Assembly: GCA_001767455.1 (NCBI GenBank)
Contig: MELC01000086.1
Location: 1-64,000, forward strand
DNA from: Acidobacteria bacterium RIFCSPLOWO2_12_FULL_66_21
Lineage (GTDB): Bacteria; Acidobacteriota; Vicinamibacteria; Vicinamibacterales; 2-12-FULL-66-21
Direction: 5' to 3'
DNA: 64,000 nucleotides
Numbering within the stretch: position 1 is the stretch's first letter; each line of letters opens with the position of its first letter. Below are positions 32,863 to 40,031 of this stretch, piece by piece. Below the pieces are notes generated by a model, which was not told the DNA's origin, made no database searches, and saw only the letters and a program-made list of their open reading frames with translations. A program made the translations under genes and the position numbers.

Positions 32863-35553
32863 CTATTTCGCGGCGATCAGCACCACGTCGTTGCTGGCGT
32901 TGCCGCGCGAAATGGCCGTGCCGTACTTCGGCGACGATGCGCCGGAGAGGATCTGCGGCCAGGAGTCGCGCGGGAAGCGCGTGACCGGGCGCTCGTCGCC
33001 GCCGGCGAGCGGACGCGTGAACGTGTTCATGCGCCCCTCGCGGACCGCGACGTAGGAGATTGACGTGCCATCGCGCCCCCAGCGGCACGTGTTCGGAATC
33101 TCCCCGCCGGTCGCGCCAAGATCTCCGAGCAGCCGCACCGCGCCGCCGGCCACAGGAAGCACCGCACATTCGGAGCGCTGCTTCTCCTGGTTCCACGCCA
33201 TCCCGAGAAGCCGGGTGCCGTCGGGCGAGAGGTCCATCGGCGCGAACACCGTGTCGCCCACCTTCGATTGATCGCTCCCGTCGGCCTTCATCCGCATCGG
33301 CATGTTCTGGCCGTTGACGGTGGCGGTGTAGTAGACCCACTGGCCGTCGACGCTGAGAATCGGCCTGAACGCCTCGGCCCCCGTGGTCAACGCCTTCTGA
33401 TCCGAGCCGTCGATCCCCATCCGCCAGATGTTGACGGCCTGCGCCGCGGACACGTAGTAGATCCAGCGCCCGTCCGGCGACACGACAGGGCTGGAGGTGA
33501 CGGCTTCGCCACTCGTCAACTGCCTCGCCTCCAACCCGTCCAGCCCCGCGATCCACACCTGCCGGAATCCTGCCGACTCCGCCGTGAACACGAGCCGGCC
33601 ATCAGGCGTCCACGAAAGACCATTGGTCGCAATCGTACGGCCCGCCGCAATCGGAACCTCCCTCGCCTCTCCTCCCTTCGACTCGCCGCGCTCGCTCAGG
33701 GCAGGCCCTGGCAGTAGCCAGATCTTCGATTCCGTCGTCCCCTGCACGGTCGCGAGCATCCGTCCGTCCGCCGAGAGGCTGACCCCGACGTAGCCGTTCA
33801 GATCGTTGGTGATCCGCTGGCGCTCGCCCGACGGGTACGTCACCTGCCAGAGCTGCGGCTGCCCCGTCGCGAGACGATCGATGCCGTCCATCACGAACGA
33901 TCGGCCGTCGGGCATCCATTTCACGTTGCGCGCGAAGAGCCAGTTCTCACCGATCTGGGCGATCGCGCCGGTCGCGACGTCCACCGCCATCATCCCGAAC
34001 TTCAGCGACGACTCGGAGGCAGGCACGAGGATCGTGCGCCCGTCGGGCGACCACGACGGCGCTTCGGCGAGGAACTTCATGCCGGAGGAGGGCGCGGCCA
34101 CGATGCGCGCACCGCTGCCGTCCACGCCGGCGATCATCAGGTTGCGCACGCCACGCCGCACCTCTCCGCGAACGAAGGCGAAGCTGCCGCCGTCAGGAGA
34201 AAACGACGGCGCGCTGTCGATGTCTTCCAGCACGCGGATGGGGGTGCCGCCAAGCGCGGGTATCCTGTAAAGGCTCGCCACGCCGCGTGAGGGCGGATAC
34301 GTGACGTAGTACACGTAGTTTCCGTCCGGGGAAAACGCCACGCCGTCGTATCGCACATTGGCGGGCGGCACGACTCGAACGTCGCTCGTCGTGGCCGTCT
34401 GCCGGACCCACAGACCCGGGAGCCCGTTCTCCAGCTTGACGTGCACGACGTAACGGCCCTCCGCCGAAAGCGCGGCCATGAAAGCGGATCCGCTCTGCGT
34501 CAGACGCGTGAACCGGTCCGCGGCGAACACCGCCGCGGGCTTCGACACGGTGCCGCCACCCGTCGCCATCCATGCGAACAGACCAGCCGCCACGATCGCG
34601 AGGAGCACGATCGCGCCAATCGCGATCCACTTCACCGGCACGCGCTGACGCGCCGGCGCCGGACGCGCGGATGTCGTCGTGATGACCCCGCTGTCGAGAT
34701 CCTGCTTCACTTCCTCGAGGTCGTTCCTGACGTCGGTCGCCGTCTGATATCGCCGCGCCGGGTCCTTCGCCAGGCATCGCCGGACGACGCGCGCGAGCCC
34801 GGCGGGGAGATCCGGCTTGCGGTCGGTGATGGAGCCGGGGGTGTCCTTGATGATCGACGAAATGACGGAGATGTCAGTGTCGCCCTTGAACGGCCGGTCG
34901 CCCGCGGCCATCTCGTGCAGCATCACGCCGAGCGAAAAGATGTCGGAACGCTGATCGACGGGTCTGCCTTCCGCCTGCTCCGGCGACATGTAGGCGACGG
35001 TGCCGATGATGCGGCCTTCACCCGTCAGGTTCTCCTCGCGCAGGACGGTCGGCTGCTCGCCGTCGGCTTCGCGCTCCGCCTCGCGCAGCTTGGCGAGCCC
35101 GAAGTCGAGGACCTTGACGCGGCCGTCCGGCGTCACCATCACGTTGGCCGGCTTCAGATCGCGGTGGGTGATCCCGCGTTGATGCGCCGCCGCCATCGCA
35201 TCGGCGACCGCCATCCCCACACGCAGCAGGACGTCGAGCGGCATCCCGCCCTCGGGGATCATCTCCTTCAGCGTCCGCCCCTCAACCGCCTCCATCGTCA
35301 GAAACAGCACGCCGGAGGCTTCCTCGACCGAGTAGATGGTGACGATGTTGGGATGATTGAGGGCGGCAACGGCCTGCGCCTCGCGCTCGAACCGCTTGCG
35401 GCGATCGGGATCCGCCCCCATCGCGAGCGGAAGGATCTTCAGCGCGACGGTCCGGTGCAGCCGCGTGTCTTCGGCGGCATACACCTCACCCATCCCTCCC
35501 TTGCCCAGGGGCGAGAGGATGCGGTAGTGGCCCAGGAGAGTGTCGGGCAGCAT
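32863..35553 (-). CDS. Ser/Thr protein kinase with C-terminal PD40/TolB-like propeller
   Basis: An 896-residue membrane-spanning kinase. The catalytic domain (9-280) has the glycine loop GKGGMGEVY at 18-26, Lys39, HRDLKPAN at 130-137 and DFG at 150-152, all intact. One transmembrane helix lies near 312-332 (WIAIGAIVLLAIVAAGLFAW). The outer part has repeated SPDG turns (FSPDGNYVYYV, LSPDGTRLLGM) of a WD40-like/TolB beta-propeller, a sensor layout frequent in Acidobacteriota. Ligand and substrates are unknown. Starts at ATG 35553. No partner phosphatase adjacent. Confidence 0.92.
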   Translation of the reverse strand: MLPDTLLGHYRILSPLGKGGMGEVYAAEDTRLHRTVALKILPLAMGADPDRRKRFEREAQAVAALNHPNIVTIYSVEEASGVLFLTMEAVEGRTLKEMIPEGGMPLDVLLRVGMAVADAMAAAHQRGITHRDLKPANVMVTPDGRVKVLDFGLAKLREAEREADGEQPTVLREENLTGEGRIIGTVAYMSPEQAEGRPVDQRSDIFSLGVMLHEMAAGDRPFKGDTDISVISSIIKDTPGSITDRKPDLPAGLARVVRRCLAKDPARRYQTATDVRNDLEEVKQDLDSGVITTTSARPAPARQRVPVKWIAIGAIVLLAIVAAGLFAWMATGGGTVSKPAAVFAADRFTRLTQSGSAFMAALSAEGRYVVHVKLENGLPGLWVRQTATTSDVRVVPPANVRYDGVAFSPDGNYVYYVTYPPSRGVASLYRIPALGGTPIRVLEDIDSAPSFSPDGGSFAFVRGEVRRGVRNLMIAGVDGSGARIVAAPSSGMKFLAEAPSWSPDGRTILVPASESSLKFGMMAVDVATGAIAQIGENWLFARNVKWMPDGRSFVMDGIDRLATGQPQLWQVTYPSGERQRITNDLNGYVGVSLSADGRMLATVQGTTESKIWLLPGPALSERGESKGGEAREVPIAAGRTIATNGLSWTPDGRLVFTAESAGFRQVWIAGLDGLEARQLTSGEAVTSSPVVSPDGRWIYYVSAAQAVNIWRMGIDGSDQKALTTGAEAFRPILSVDGQWVYYTATVNGQNMPMRMKADGSDQSKVGDTVFAPMDLSPDGTRLLGMAWNQEKQRSECAVLPVAGGAVRLLGDLGATGGEIPNTCRWGRDGTSISYVAVREGRMNTFTRPLAGGDERPVTRFPRDSWPQILSGASSPKYGTAISRGNASNDVVLIAAK

Positions 35554-35583
35554 CCCGGCATTCTACTGCTGCCAGACCAAGTT

Positions 35584-35637
35584 ACCAGCTTCCAGCTTCC
35601 AGCTTCCAGCTTCCAGCTGGGAACTGGAAACTGGAAT
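35584..35637. repeat. TTCCAGC repeat forming an inverted repeat
   Basis: Five TTCCAGC units on one side and CTGGGAACTGGAAACTGG on the other pair into an imperfect hairpin of about 20 bases. It lies between the kinase start and the end of a small secreted-protein gene, so a terminator for the latter is possible. Confidence 0.7.
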
Positions 35638-35641
35638 CATA

Positions 35642-36130
35642 CTACGAGCAAGTGTCGGCGAGTAACCGCACCGATTGCACCTTGACCTTGAACGACGGGA
35701 CCTTGATCTCGCCGGGCGCGGCGGCGGTGGCGGAGGCCGCGGCGGCCGAGCCCTCCGGCACTTCCACCTTCTTGGTGCGCTCGGTCTTGAGCTCCACCTT
35801 GCCGTCCTTGGTTTTCACCTTCGTCTTGTCCACATCGTCGTCGAGCATGCCGACGATTTCGACCTTGTGGCCGACGTGCGACTTGAACTTGTCCGGCTGG
35901 TTCAGCCAGTACACGGCGGCGGTGTCGGGTGCCCCCGACGTGCCGACAGCCACGTCGGTCCGCTGAACGTCGGTCAACATGTAAGTGTTGTGCGCCGTTC
36001 CCGCCGTGACGCACCCGGTCAACGTCACCGGCTGTTTGGCGATTTTATCGTCCGCTTTCTTCGGCTTCACCTGGGCGCCGGCGGCAACCGTCATCGCCAA
36101 CATGACGATACCGAAGCTCATCAATCTCAT
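35642..36130 (-). CDS. Small secreted protein, TGC/C-terminal-Cys family (paralogue 1)
   Basis: A 162-residue protein with an N-terminal signal peptide (SFGIVMLAMTVAAGAQ). I do not recognise a named family. It shares with the genes at 36241-36786 and 54328-54876 the order TLTGCV, YWL, a GxKVEIVG-like strand, GTSG and a Cys within the last three residues (ADTCS). The two conserved Cys may form a disulfide. The middle is rich in Lys and Glu (KVELKTERTKKVEV). An OB-fold-like beta protein of the periplasm is a guess from strand pattern only. ATG 36130 is followed by a signal peptide, supporting the start. Confidence 0.6.
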   Translation of the reverse strand: MRLMSFGIVMLAMTVAAGAQVKPKKADDKIAKQPVTLTGCVTAGTAHNTYMLTDVQRTDVAVGTSGAPDTAAVYWLNQPDKFKSHVGHKVEIVGMLDDDVDKTKVKTKDGKVELKTERTKKVEVPEGSAAAASATAAAPGEIKVPSFKVKVQSVRLLADTCS

Positions 36131-36180
36131 TCACACACCTCCGAGGCTTCAGCTGCATAGACGGGTCCAAAGACAACCGG

Positions 36181-36240
36181 CTCCAGCTTCCAGCTCCCAG
36201 CTTCCAGTCTGGGAACTGGAAACTGGAAACTGGAAACTGG
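36181..36240. repeat. TTCCAGC/CTGGAAA inverted repeat
   Basis: Units TTCCAGC and CTCCCAGC (36183-36208) face ACTGGAA units (36212-36240) and would fold as a hairpin. It sits next to the stop of the following gene (36241), at its 3' end, like the copy at 35584. Confidence 0.75.
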
Positions 36241-36786
36241 CTATGAGCACGTGGACGACAGCACCTTGATCGACTTGACGTCGATCTTGCGGACGACGAC
36301 CTTGTAGTCCTGCTCCTTGTCGGTGACGCCGGAGGTGCCGACCGCCGCGGGCGCTTCTGGCACCTTCACCGTGATCTTCCGCTATCCTTCCGCCTTGAAC
36401 TCGATCTCCACGAGGCCGCCTTCGCGCTCGACTGCGATCTCGCCCTTGTCGACGTCACCCGTGAACTTGCCGGTGACCTCCACGCGCTGGCCGGCGTGCT
36501 CGTCGAGATCCTTGTCGTCGTGCAGCCAGTACAACGTGCGCGCGGCGATGGCCGCGGACGCCGTCGCAGCGACGCTCCCGCTCGTCCCGGCCGGCTGGGC
36601 CATCACGCCGAAGTTCGGCGGCTCAGTTACGTTGGCGAGGACGTAGCCACCGTCGCCTTTCACGACACAGCCGGTAAGAGTGATGTCTTTGTCATCGCCG
36701 AAGGCGGAGACGGTGGGCGCCTGCTGAGCCGACACTGCCGCCGAAATCACCAACGCCAGCGCCGCTCCATAGCCGATGAGCTTCAT
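36241..36786 (-). pseudogene. Small secreted protein (paralogue 2) with in-frame TAG
   Basis: Signal peptide (LIGYGAALALVISAAVSAQ), then TLTGCV, TSG, YWL and GQRVEVTGKF as in its paralogues. At 36384-36382 the frame meets TAG after 134 codons, yet the same frame continues for 47 more sense codons with family features (VPEAPAAVGTSG, KIDVKSIKVLSSTCS) and ends at 36241 exactly where a paralogue would end. A single C-to-T change (GAC or CAG class codon to TAG) explains it. Options are a young pseudogene, readthrough, or a sequencing error. The first 134 residues would still be exported. Confidence 0.7.
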
Positions 36787-36847
36787 TTTCTCGACCTCCC
36801 TCGCAGTCTAAGGACGCGAAGAAATGCGAATGCGATGCCCAATCCAG

Positions 36848-36984
36848 GGTGCTGAGAGGTGCTGAGAGGTGCTGATGGGTGCTGATGGGTGCTGATGGGT
36901 GCTAAGGTGCTGACGTGCTGAGGTGCTCTGAGGGCCGCACCCCTGAGCACCTTTCAGCACCCCTCGGCACGCTTCAGCACCCCA
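36848..36984. repeat. GGTGCTGA / TCAGCACC repeat block
   Basis: About eight direct copies of GGTGCTGA or GGTGCTGATG (36848-36928), then about five copies of the complement TCAGCACC (36944-36984), so the block can fold on itself. It occupies the gap between two - strand genes. Confidence 0.8.
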
Positions 36985-36986
36985 GA

Positions 36987-37946
36987 TCAGTTGAAGCTTG
37001 CGACCCTCTTGCGCAGCGTCTTGACGTGCTCCCAGATCTCGGTCGCGTCGTCAGACGGCTCGGCGTCGTCGTCCTCGTCGTCGTGCTCGGCGAGCAGGTC
37101 GTGCTCACCTGGCTCGGCGGACTTGGGCACCAGCCGGAGGTACTCCTCCAGGTCGTGCAGCGCCGCGGCGAAGTCCTGGAGGTGATACGCGAGCAGCCCG
37201 CGATCGCGCAGCTCGGAGATCGCTGACGGATCGGCGGCGAGGAGCAGCGACGAGATGAAGCGGGCCTGGGGGAACGATCGCATGCGGACGTAGAGCCGCT
37301 TCAGGTTCACCAGCATGCGCACGACGATGTCGTGGCGCGTGGCGGGGGAGAGGAGGGACCGATCGAAGGCGGCCTCGTCGCCCACATGCTCGCGAAGGAG
37401 CTGGCGGCAATCGATCTCCGAGAGCAGCGCGCCCCCGTGGAACGGGTCGATGATGATCGCGTCCATGACGCCATCGGACGTGACGGCCTCGCGCGCGCGG
37501 AGCAGGAAGTGGCCGGGGAAGTTCACGCCGTCCACCAGCAGCCCCGCCCGGCGCGCCACCTCCAGATAGATGACCGCGAGGCTGATGGGAATGCCGGTGC
37601 GGCGATCGAGCACCTCGTTCAGAAAGCTGTTGCGCGGATCGTCATACCGCTCGCGATTCCCGGTGAACCCCAGCTCGTCGTAGAGATACTCGTTGAACGC
37701 CTTCACGGACTGCTCGGGCGGCACGTCCGCGCCCTTCGCGATCCGCGTCGCGGCCTGCTCGCCCATGCGATCGAGCCGCTTGATGTACGGCTTCGGGTCG
37801 AGCGAGGGGTACTCCACGCGCGCGATGGCGAGCGCCGCCGGCGCGAGCTCGTCTCCCGGCGCGTTCATCGCTCGCTCCAGTTCCGCCGCGACCTGGGTCA
37901 CGCGGGATTGGAGGTTCAATGAAAAGGGCACGCGTTGATTGTACAC
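36987..37946 (-). CDS. SirB1-family transglutaminase-like protein with C-terminal TPR-like part
   Basis: A 319-residue cytoplasmic protein. The central part NSFLNEVLDRRTGIPISLAV and GLLVDGVNFPGHFLLR match the SirB1/transglutaminase-like (PF13369) fold, keeping the His of PGHF and the Asp of IIDPFHGG, while the Cys of true transglutaminases is replaced (RRTGIPISL). The C-terminal part (RDRGLLAYHLQDFAAALHDL) is TPR-like, ending in an acidic tail rich in Asp and Glu. Start is GTG 37946; family function remains uncertain. Confidence 0.82.
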   Translation of the reverse strand: MYNQRVPFSLNLQSRVTQVAAELERAMNAPGDELAPAALAIARVEYPSLDPKPYIKRLDRMGEQAATRIAKGADVPPEQSVKAFNEYLYDELGFTGNRERYDDPRNSFLNEVLDRRTGIPISLAVIYLEVARRAGLLVDGVNFPGHFLLRAREAVTSDGVMDAIIIDPFHGGALLSEIDCRQLLREHVGDEAAFDRSLLSPATRHDIVVRMLVNLKRLYVRMRSFPQARFISSLLLAADPSAISELRDRGLLAYHLQDFAAALHDLEEYLRLVPKSAEPGEHDLLAEHDDEDDDAEPSDDATEIWEHVKTLRKRVASFN

Positions 37947-37951
37947 GGATG

Positions 37952-38063
37952 ACGTTGCTCGTTGCTCGGGCAGCCCTAAAGGGCTGCGCTACGGGAGCAC
38001 GATGCATCTCGTGGCTCGTGGCCTGTCAAACGTGATCCGGTAGCGCAGCCCTTTAGGGCTGCC
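37952..38063. repeat. GCTCGTT units and two inverted REP palindromes
   Basis: GTTGCTCGTTGCTCG (37954-37968) leads into REP copy GGCAGCCCTAAAGGGCTG... (37969-37992). A second REP copy (38040-38063) is its exact inverted complement over 24 bases; between them lie CTCGTGGCTCGTGG units. The pair makes a large potential cruciform of about 95 bases between two - strand genes. Confidence 0.85.
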
Positions 38064-38081
38064 GGCGTTGGCAGGCCTGCA

Positions 38082-38735
38082 CTACAGGAGGCCGATGAAA
38101 CTCGCCGTCAACTCCTCCAGCGACGAGACGATGCGGTCGGCGAGGCGAAGCTGGTCGGGAGGGTAGGTATGCGTGACGGCGACGCACTTCAGGCCGGCCG
38201 TCTGCGCGGAGGCGACGCCCCAGCGCGAGTCTTCGATCGCGAGGCAGTCCCCAGGCGGCAGGCCGTGCAGTTGCGCGGCGCGGGCGTAGGGATCGGGCGC
38301 CGGCTTGCCACGCGCCGTGTCCTCGGCCGACACGATGAAGCGGAAGTGACGATCGATCCGGCGCCGCGAGAGGATCGCCTCGATCTCGTGGCGCAGCGCG
38401 CCTGACGCGATCCCGAGCGGGAACGCCGCCGCCAGCCGCTCGATGCACTCGACCGCGCCCGGATACAACACGTCCGCGCGCGCGATCGCTTCTTCCATCA
38501 CCCGCGACTTGTCTTCGATGAGCGCCGCGATCTGCCGCGCATCGAGCGCCCACCCCTCATCCTCCGCGATCTTCCTGAACACCCCCTCATCGTCGAACCC
38601 CAGCAGGTCGAGGTAGTACCGCTCGCGCGTGAGGGTCACGCCAAGCGGCTCCAGCACCTCCTGGTACGCGCGAAGGTGCAGCGGCTCGGAGTTCGCGATG
38701 ACGCCGTCGAAGTCGAAGACGACAGCTTTGATCAT
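38082..38735 (-). CDS. HAD-superfamily hydrolase, beta-phosphoglucomutase-like
   Basis: A 217-residue HAD phosphatase of the PGMB/CbbY group. Motif I VVFDFDGVIANSEPLH at 5-20 gives nucleophile Asp8 and Asp10; the helical cap follows; motif II is GIASGAL, motif III lies around GKPAPDPYARAA with its Lys, and motif IV is CLAIEDSRWGVASA. Such enzymes remove phosphate from sugar phosphates or isomerise beta-glucose-1-phosphate. The exact substrate is unknown. Starts at ATG 38735; standard length. Confidence 0.88.
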   Translation of the reverse strand: MIKAVVFDFDGVIANSEPLHLRAYQEVLEPLGVTLTRERYYLDLLGFDDEGVFRKIAEDEGWALDARQIAALIEDKSRVMEEAIARADVLYPGAVECIERLAAAFPLGIASGALRHEIEAILSRRRIDRHFRFIVSAEDTARGKPAPDPYARAAQLHGLPPGDCLAIEDSRWGVASAQTAGLKCVAVTHTYPPDQLRLADRIVSSLEELTASFIGLL

Positions 38736-38752
38736 GAAACGTGATCAGCTAC

Positions 38753-38822
38753 CCGTTCCCAGCTTCCAGTTTCCACCTTCATCGTGTCCCGCTGGAAGCT
38801 GGGAGCTGGGAACTGGAAACGT
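38753..38822. repeat. TTCCCAGC/GCTGGGAA inverted repeat
   Basis: TTCCCAGCTTCCAGTTTCC (38755-38773) faces GGAAGCTGGGAGCTGGGAA (38793-38811), an inverted repeat of about 19 bases around a 19-base loop. It lies between two - strand genes. Confidence 0.75.
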
Positions 38823-38833
38823 GACAACGGGCA

Positions 38834-39439
38834 CTAATGCGCCACTGCGCTCATGCGCTCCCCCGCCCGAACCGGGGTCGTGAGCCGATTCTCGCGAGGA
38901 GGCACTGGGCAATCGTACTTGGGGTTGTAGTAGCAGAACGGGAAGTACGCACGGTTGAAATCGAGATCGTAGATGCCCGTTGCCGTGCGTTCGAGGTCCA
39001 GATAGCGGCCGCCCGTGTAGGTCTCGTTGCCGTTGGTGAGATCGCTGAACGGGACGAACAGGCGGCGCATGTCGTTCTCGGCGACGTCGACAAACGCGGT
39101 CAGCGTCAGCGGCTGTCCTTTGAGCGTGAAGCGCAACGTGCCGATCCGCCGCATCTGGCGGCGCTCGCCCGTGGACGTCGGCATCTGGAGAATGTCGCCG
39201 CTCGCCGCCACGCTCAGGGCCGCGGGCACGCGGTACTCGGGATCCACCGGGTAGTAGTGCAGCGGCTGGAACGCGGCGCGGCTCTCCGGCAGGATCGGCG
39301 ACTCCGCCGACTCGCGCATGAACTCGTCCTTCTGCGCCCGCCAATTGGCGATCTCCTGGTCGTACGGCACCTCTCTGGGCCCGCAGGCGGACGCGAGGCT
39401 CACGCAGAGAATGACGAGCGGCGTCGTGCAGCGTGACAC
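38834..39439 (-). CDS. DUF1684 lipoprotein
   Basis: A 201-residue protein with a lipoprotein signal: hydrophobic LVILCVSLASACG with a lipobox-like Ala-Ser-Ala-Cys around residue 19. The mature part matches DUF1684: EIANWRAQKDEFMRE, then FVDVAENDMRRLFVPFSDLTNG and DLDFNRAYFPFCYYNPKYDCPVPPREN, the family's Cys-containing C-terminal motif. Function of the family is not settled. ATG 39439. Confidence 0.85.
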   Translation of the reverse strand: MSRCTTPLVILCVSLASACGPREVPYDQEIANWRAQKDEFMRESAESPILPESRAAFQPLHYYPVDPEYRVPAALSVAASGDILQMPTSTGERRQMRRIGTLRFTLKGQPLTLTAFVDVAENDMRRLFVPFSDLTNGNETYTGGRYLDLERTATGIYDLDFNRAYFPFCYYNPKYDCPVPPRENRLTTPVRAGERMSAVAH

Positions 39440-39462
39440 GCCGAATACTTTAGTCGATTAGA

Positions 39463-39511
39463 CCGTTATGCGGCGCGCGACGAGAATTTCGTTCTCGTTG
39501 CCGCATAACGG
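39463..39511. repeat. Two-level perfect palindrome (cruciform)
   Basis: Outer arms CCGTTATGCGGC (39463-39474) and GCCGCATAACGG (39500-39511) are perfect complements; inner arms ACGAGAA (39480-39486) and TTCTCGT (39492-39498) also pair, around a 5-base loop. It sits between the divergent DUF1684 and padR genes, so it is not a terminator of either. A stable extruded structure, or the end of a small mobile element, is possible. Confidence 0.7.
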
Positions 39512-39581
39512 CGGCGCGCACGGCGCGCCCGTGAGGGAGCGGAGCGGGGCGTGGGGCCCCCGCGAGCGACCGAACCGGGGT

Positions 39582-39598
39582 CTGGGGCGGAGCCCCAG
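39582..39598. repeat. CTGGGGC-GGA-GCCCCAG hairpin
   Basis: A 7-bp GC-rich stem with a 3-base loop, without a T-run. It lies in the divergent region upstream of padR among other GC-rich inverted stretches. Confidence 0.45.
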
Positions 39599-39643
39599 TC
39601 TAGTTGGCCCTTTGCAGCATCTTGCTGGCGCGCTCCACTCCTT

Positions 39644-39687
39644 TTGACATTCTACATGAAGCGCGCAATACTCATCTAGAATGTCAA
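39644..39687 (+). promoter_or_regulatory. padR promoter with overlapping 11-bp inverted repeat operator
   Basis: TTGACATTCTA (39644-39654) and TAGAATGTCAA (39677-39687) are perfect complements 22 bases apart. The left arm contains a consensus -35, TTGACA; 17 bases on lies AATACT, a fair -10 at 39667-39672. Transcription would begin about 39679-39681, at the padR ATG, suggesting a leaderless message. The right arm covers that start codon, so PadR bound there would block transcription. Confidence 0.75.
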
Positions 39688-40031
39688 CAGAAAGAACGAA
39701 ACCCGACCTGCTGCAGGGTACGCTCGACGTGATGGTGCTGCGCACCCTGGAAACGATGGGACCGCAGCACGGCTTCGGCCTCGCGAAGCGCATCCTGCAG
39801 ATCTCCGATGGTCTCCTGAATCTGAACCAGGGGACCCTCTACCCGGCGTTGCTTCGCCTCGAGCAGCGCGGCTGGATCCGGGCGCGATGGGGCACCTCCG
39901 AAAACAACCGGCGGGCGCGCTTCTATGAGCTCACGAGGGCCGGGCGCAGCCAGATCGCCGCCGAGGAGCGGGACTGGGCTCGAACGGTGGCCCTGATGCA
40001 GCGGTTCCTCCGTCCGGGCGAAGAGGGCTGA
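39681..40031 (+). CDS. PadR-family transcriptional regulator
   Basis: A 116-residue winged-helix repressor. DLLQGTLDVMVLRTLETMGPQHGFGLAKRI is the family's start; LNQGTLYPALLRLEQRGWIRARWG is the recognition helix plus wing; RRARFYELTRAGR is the wing strand. It lacks the long C-terminal dimer domain of PadR-s1, as is usual for those paired with ADOP permeases. The TGATG junction with the permease shows co-transcription, so it probably represses both genes through the inverted repeat over its start. Confidence 0.93.
   Translation: MSTERTKPDLLQGTLDVMVLRTLETMGPQHGFGLAKRILQISDGLLNLNQGTLYPALLRLEQRGWIRARWGTSENNRRARFYELTRAGRSQIAAEERDWARTVALMQRFLRPGEEG

Noticed and set aside
39463-39511. Integron attC site
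   Set aside because: Arms run GTTATGC...GCATAAC, the reverse of the RYYYAAC...GTTRRRY order, and no integrase or cassette is near.
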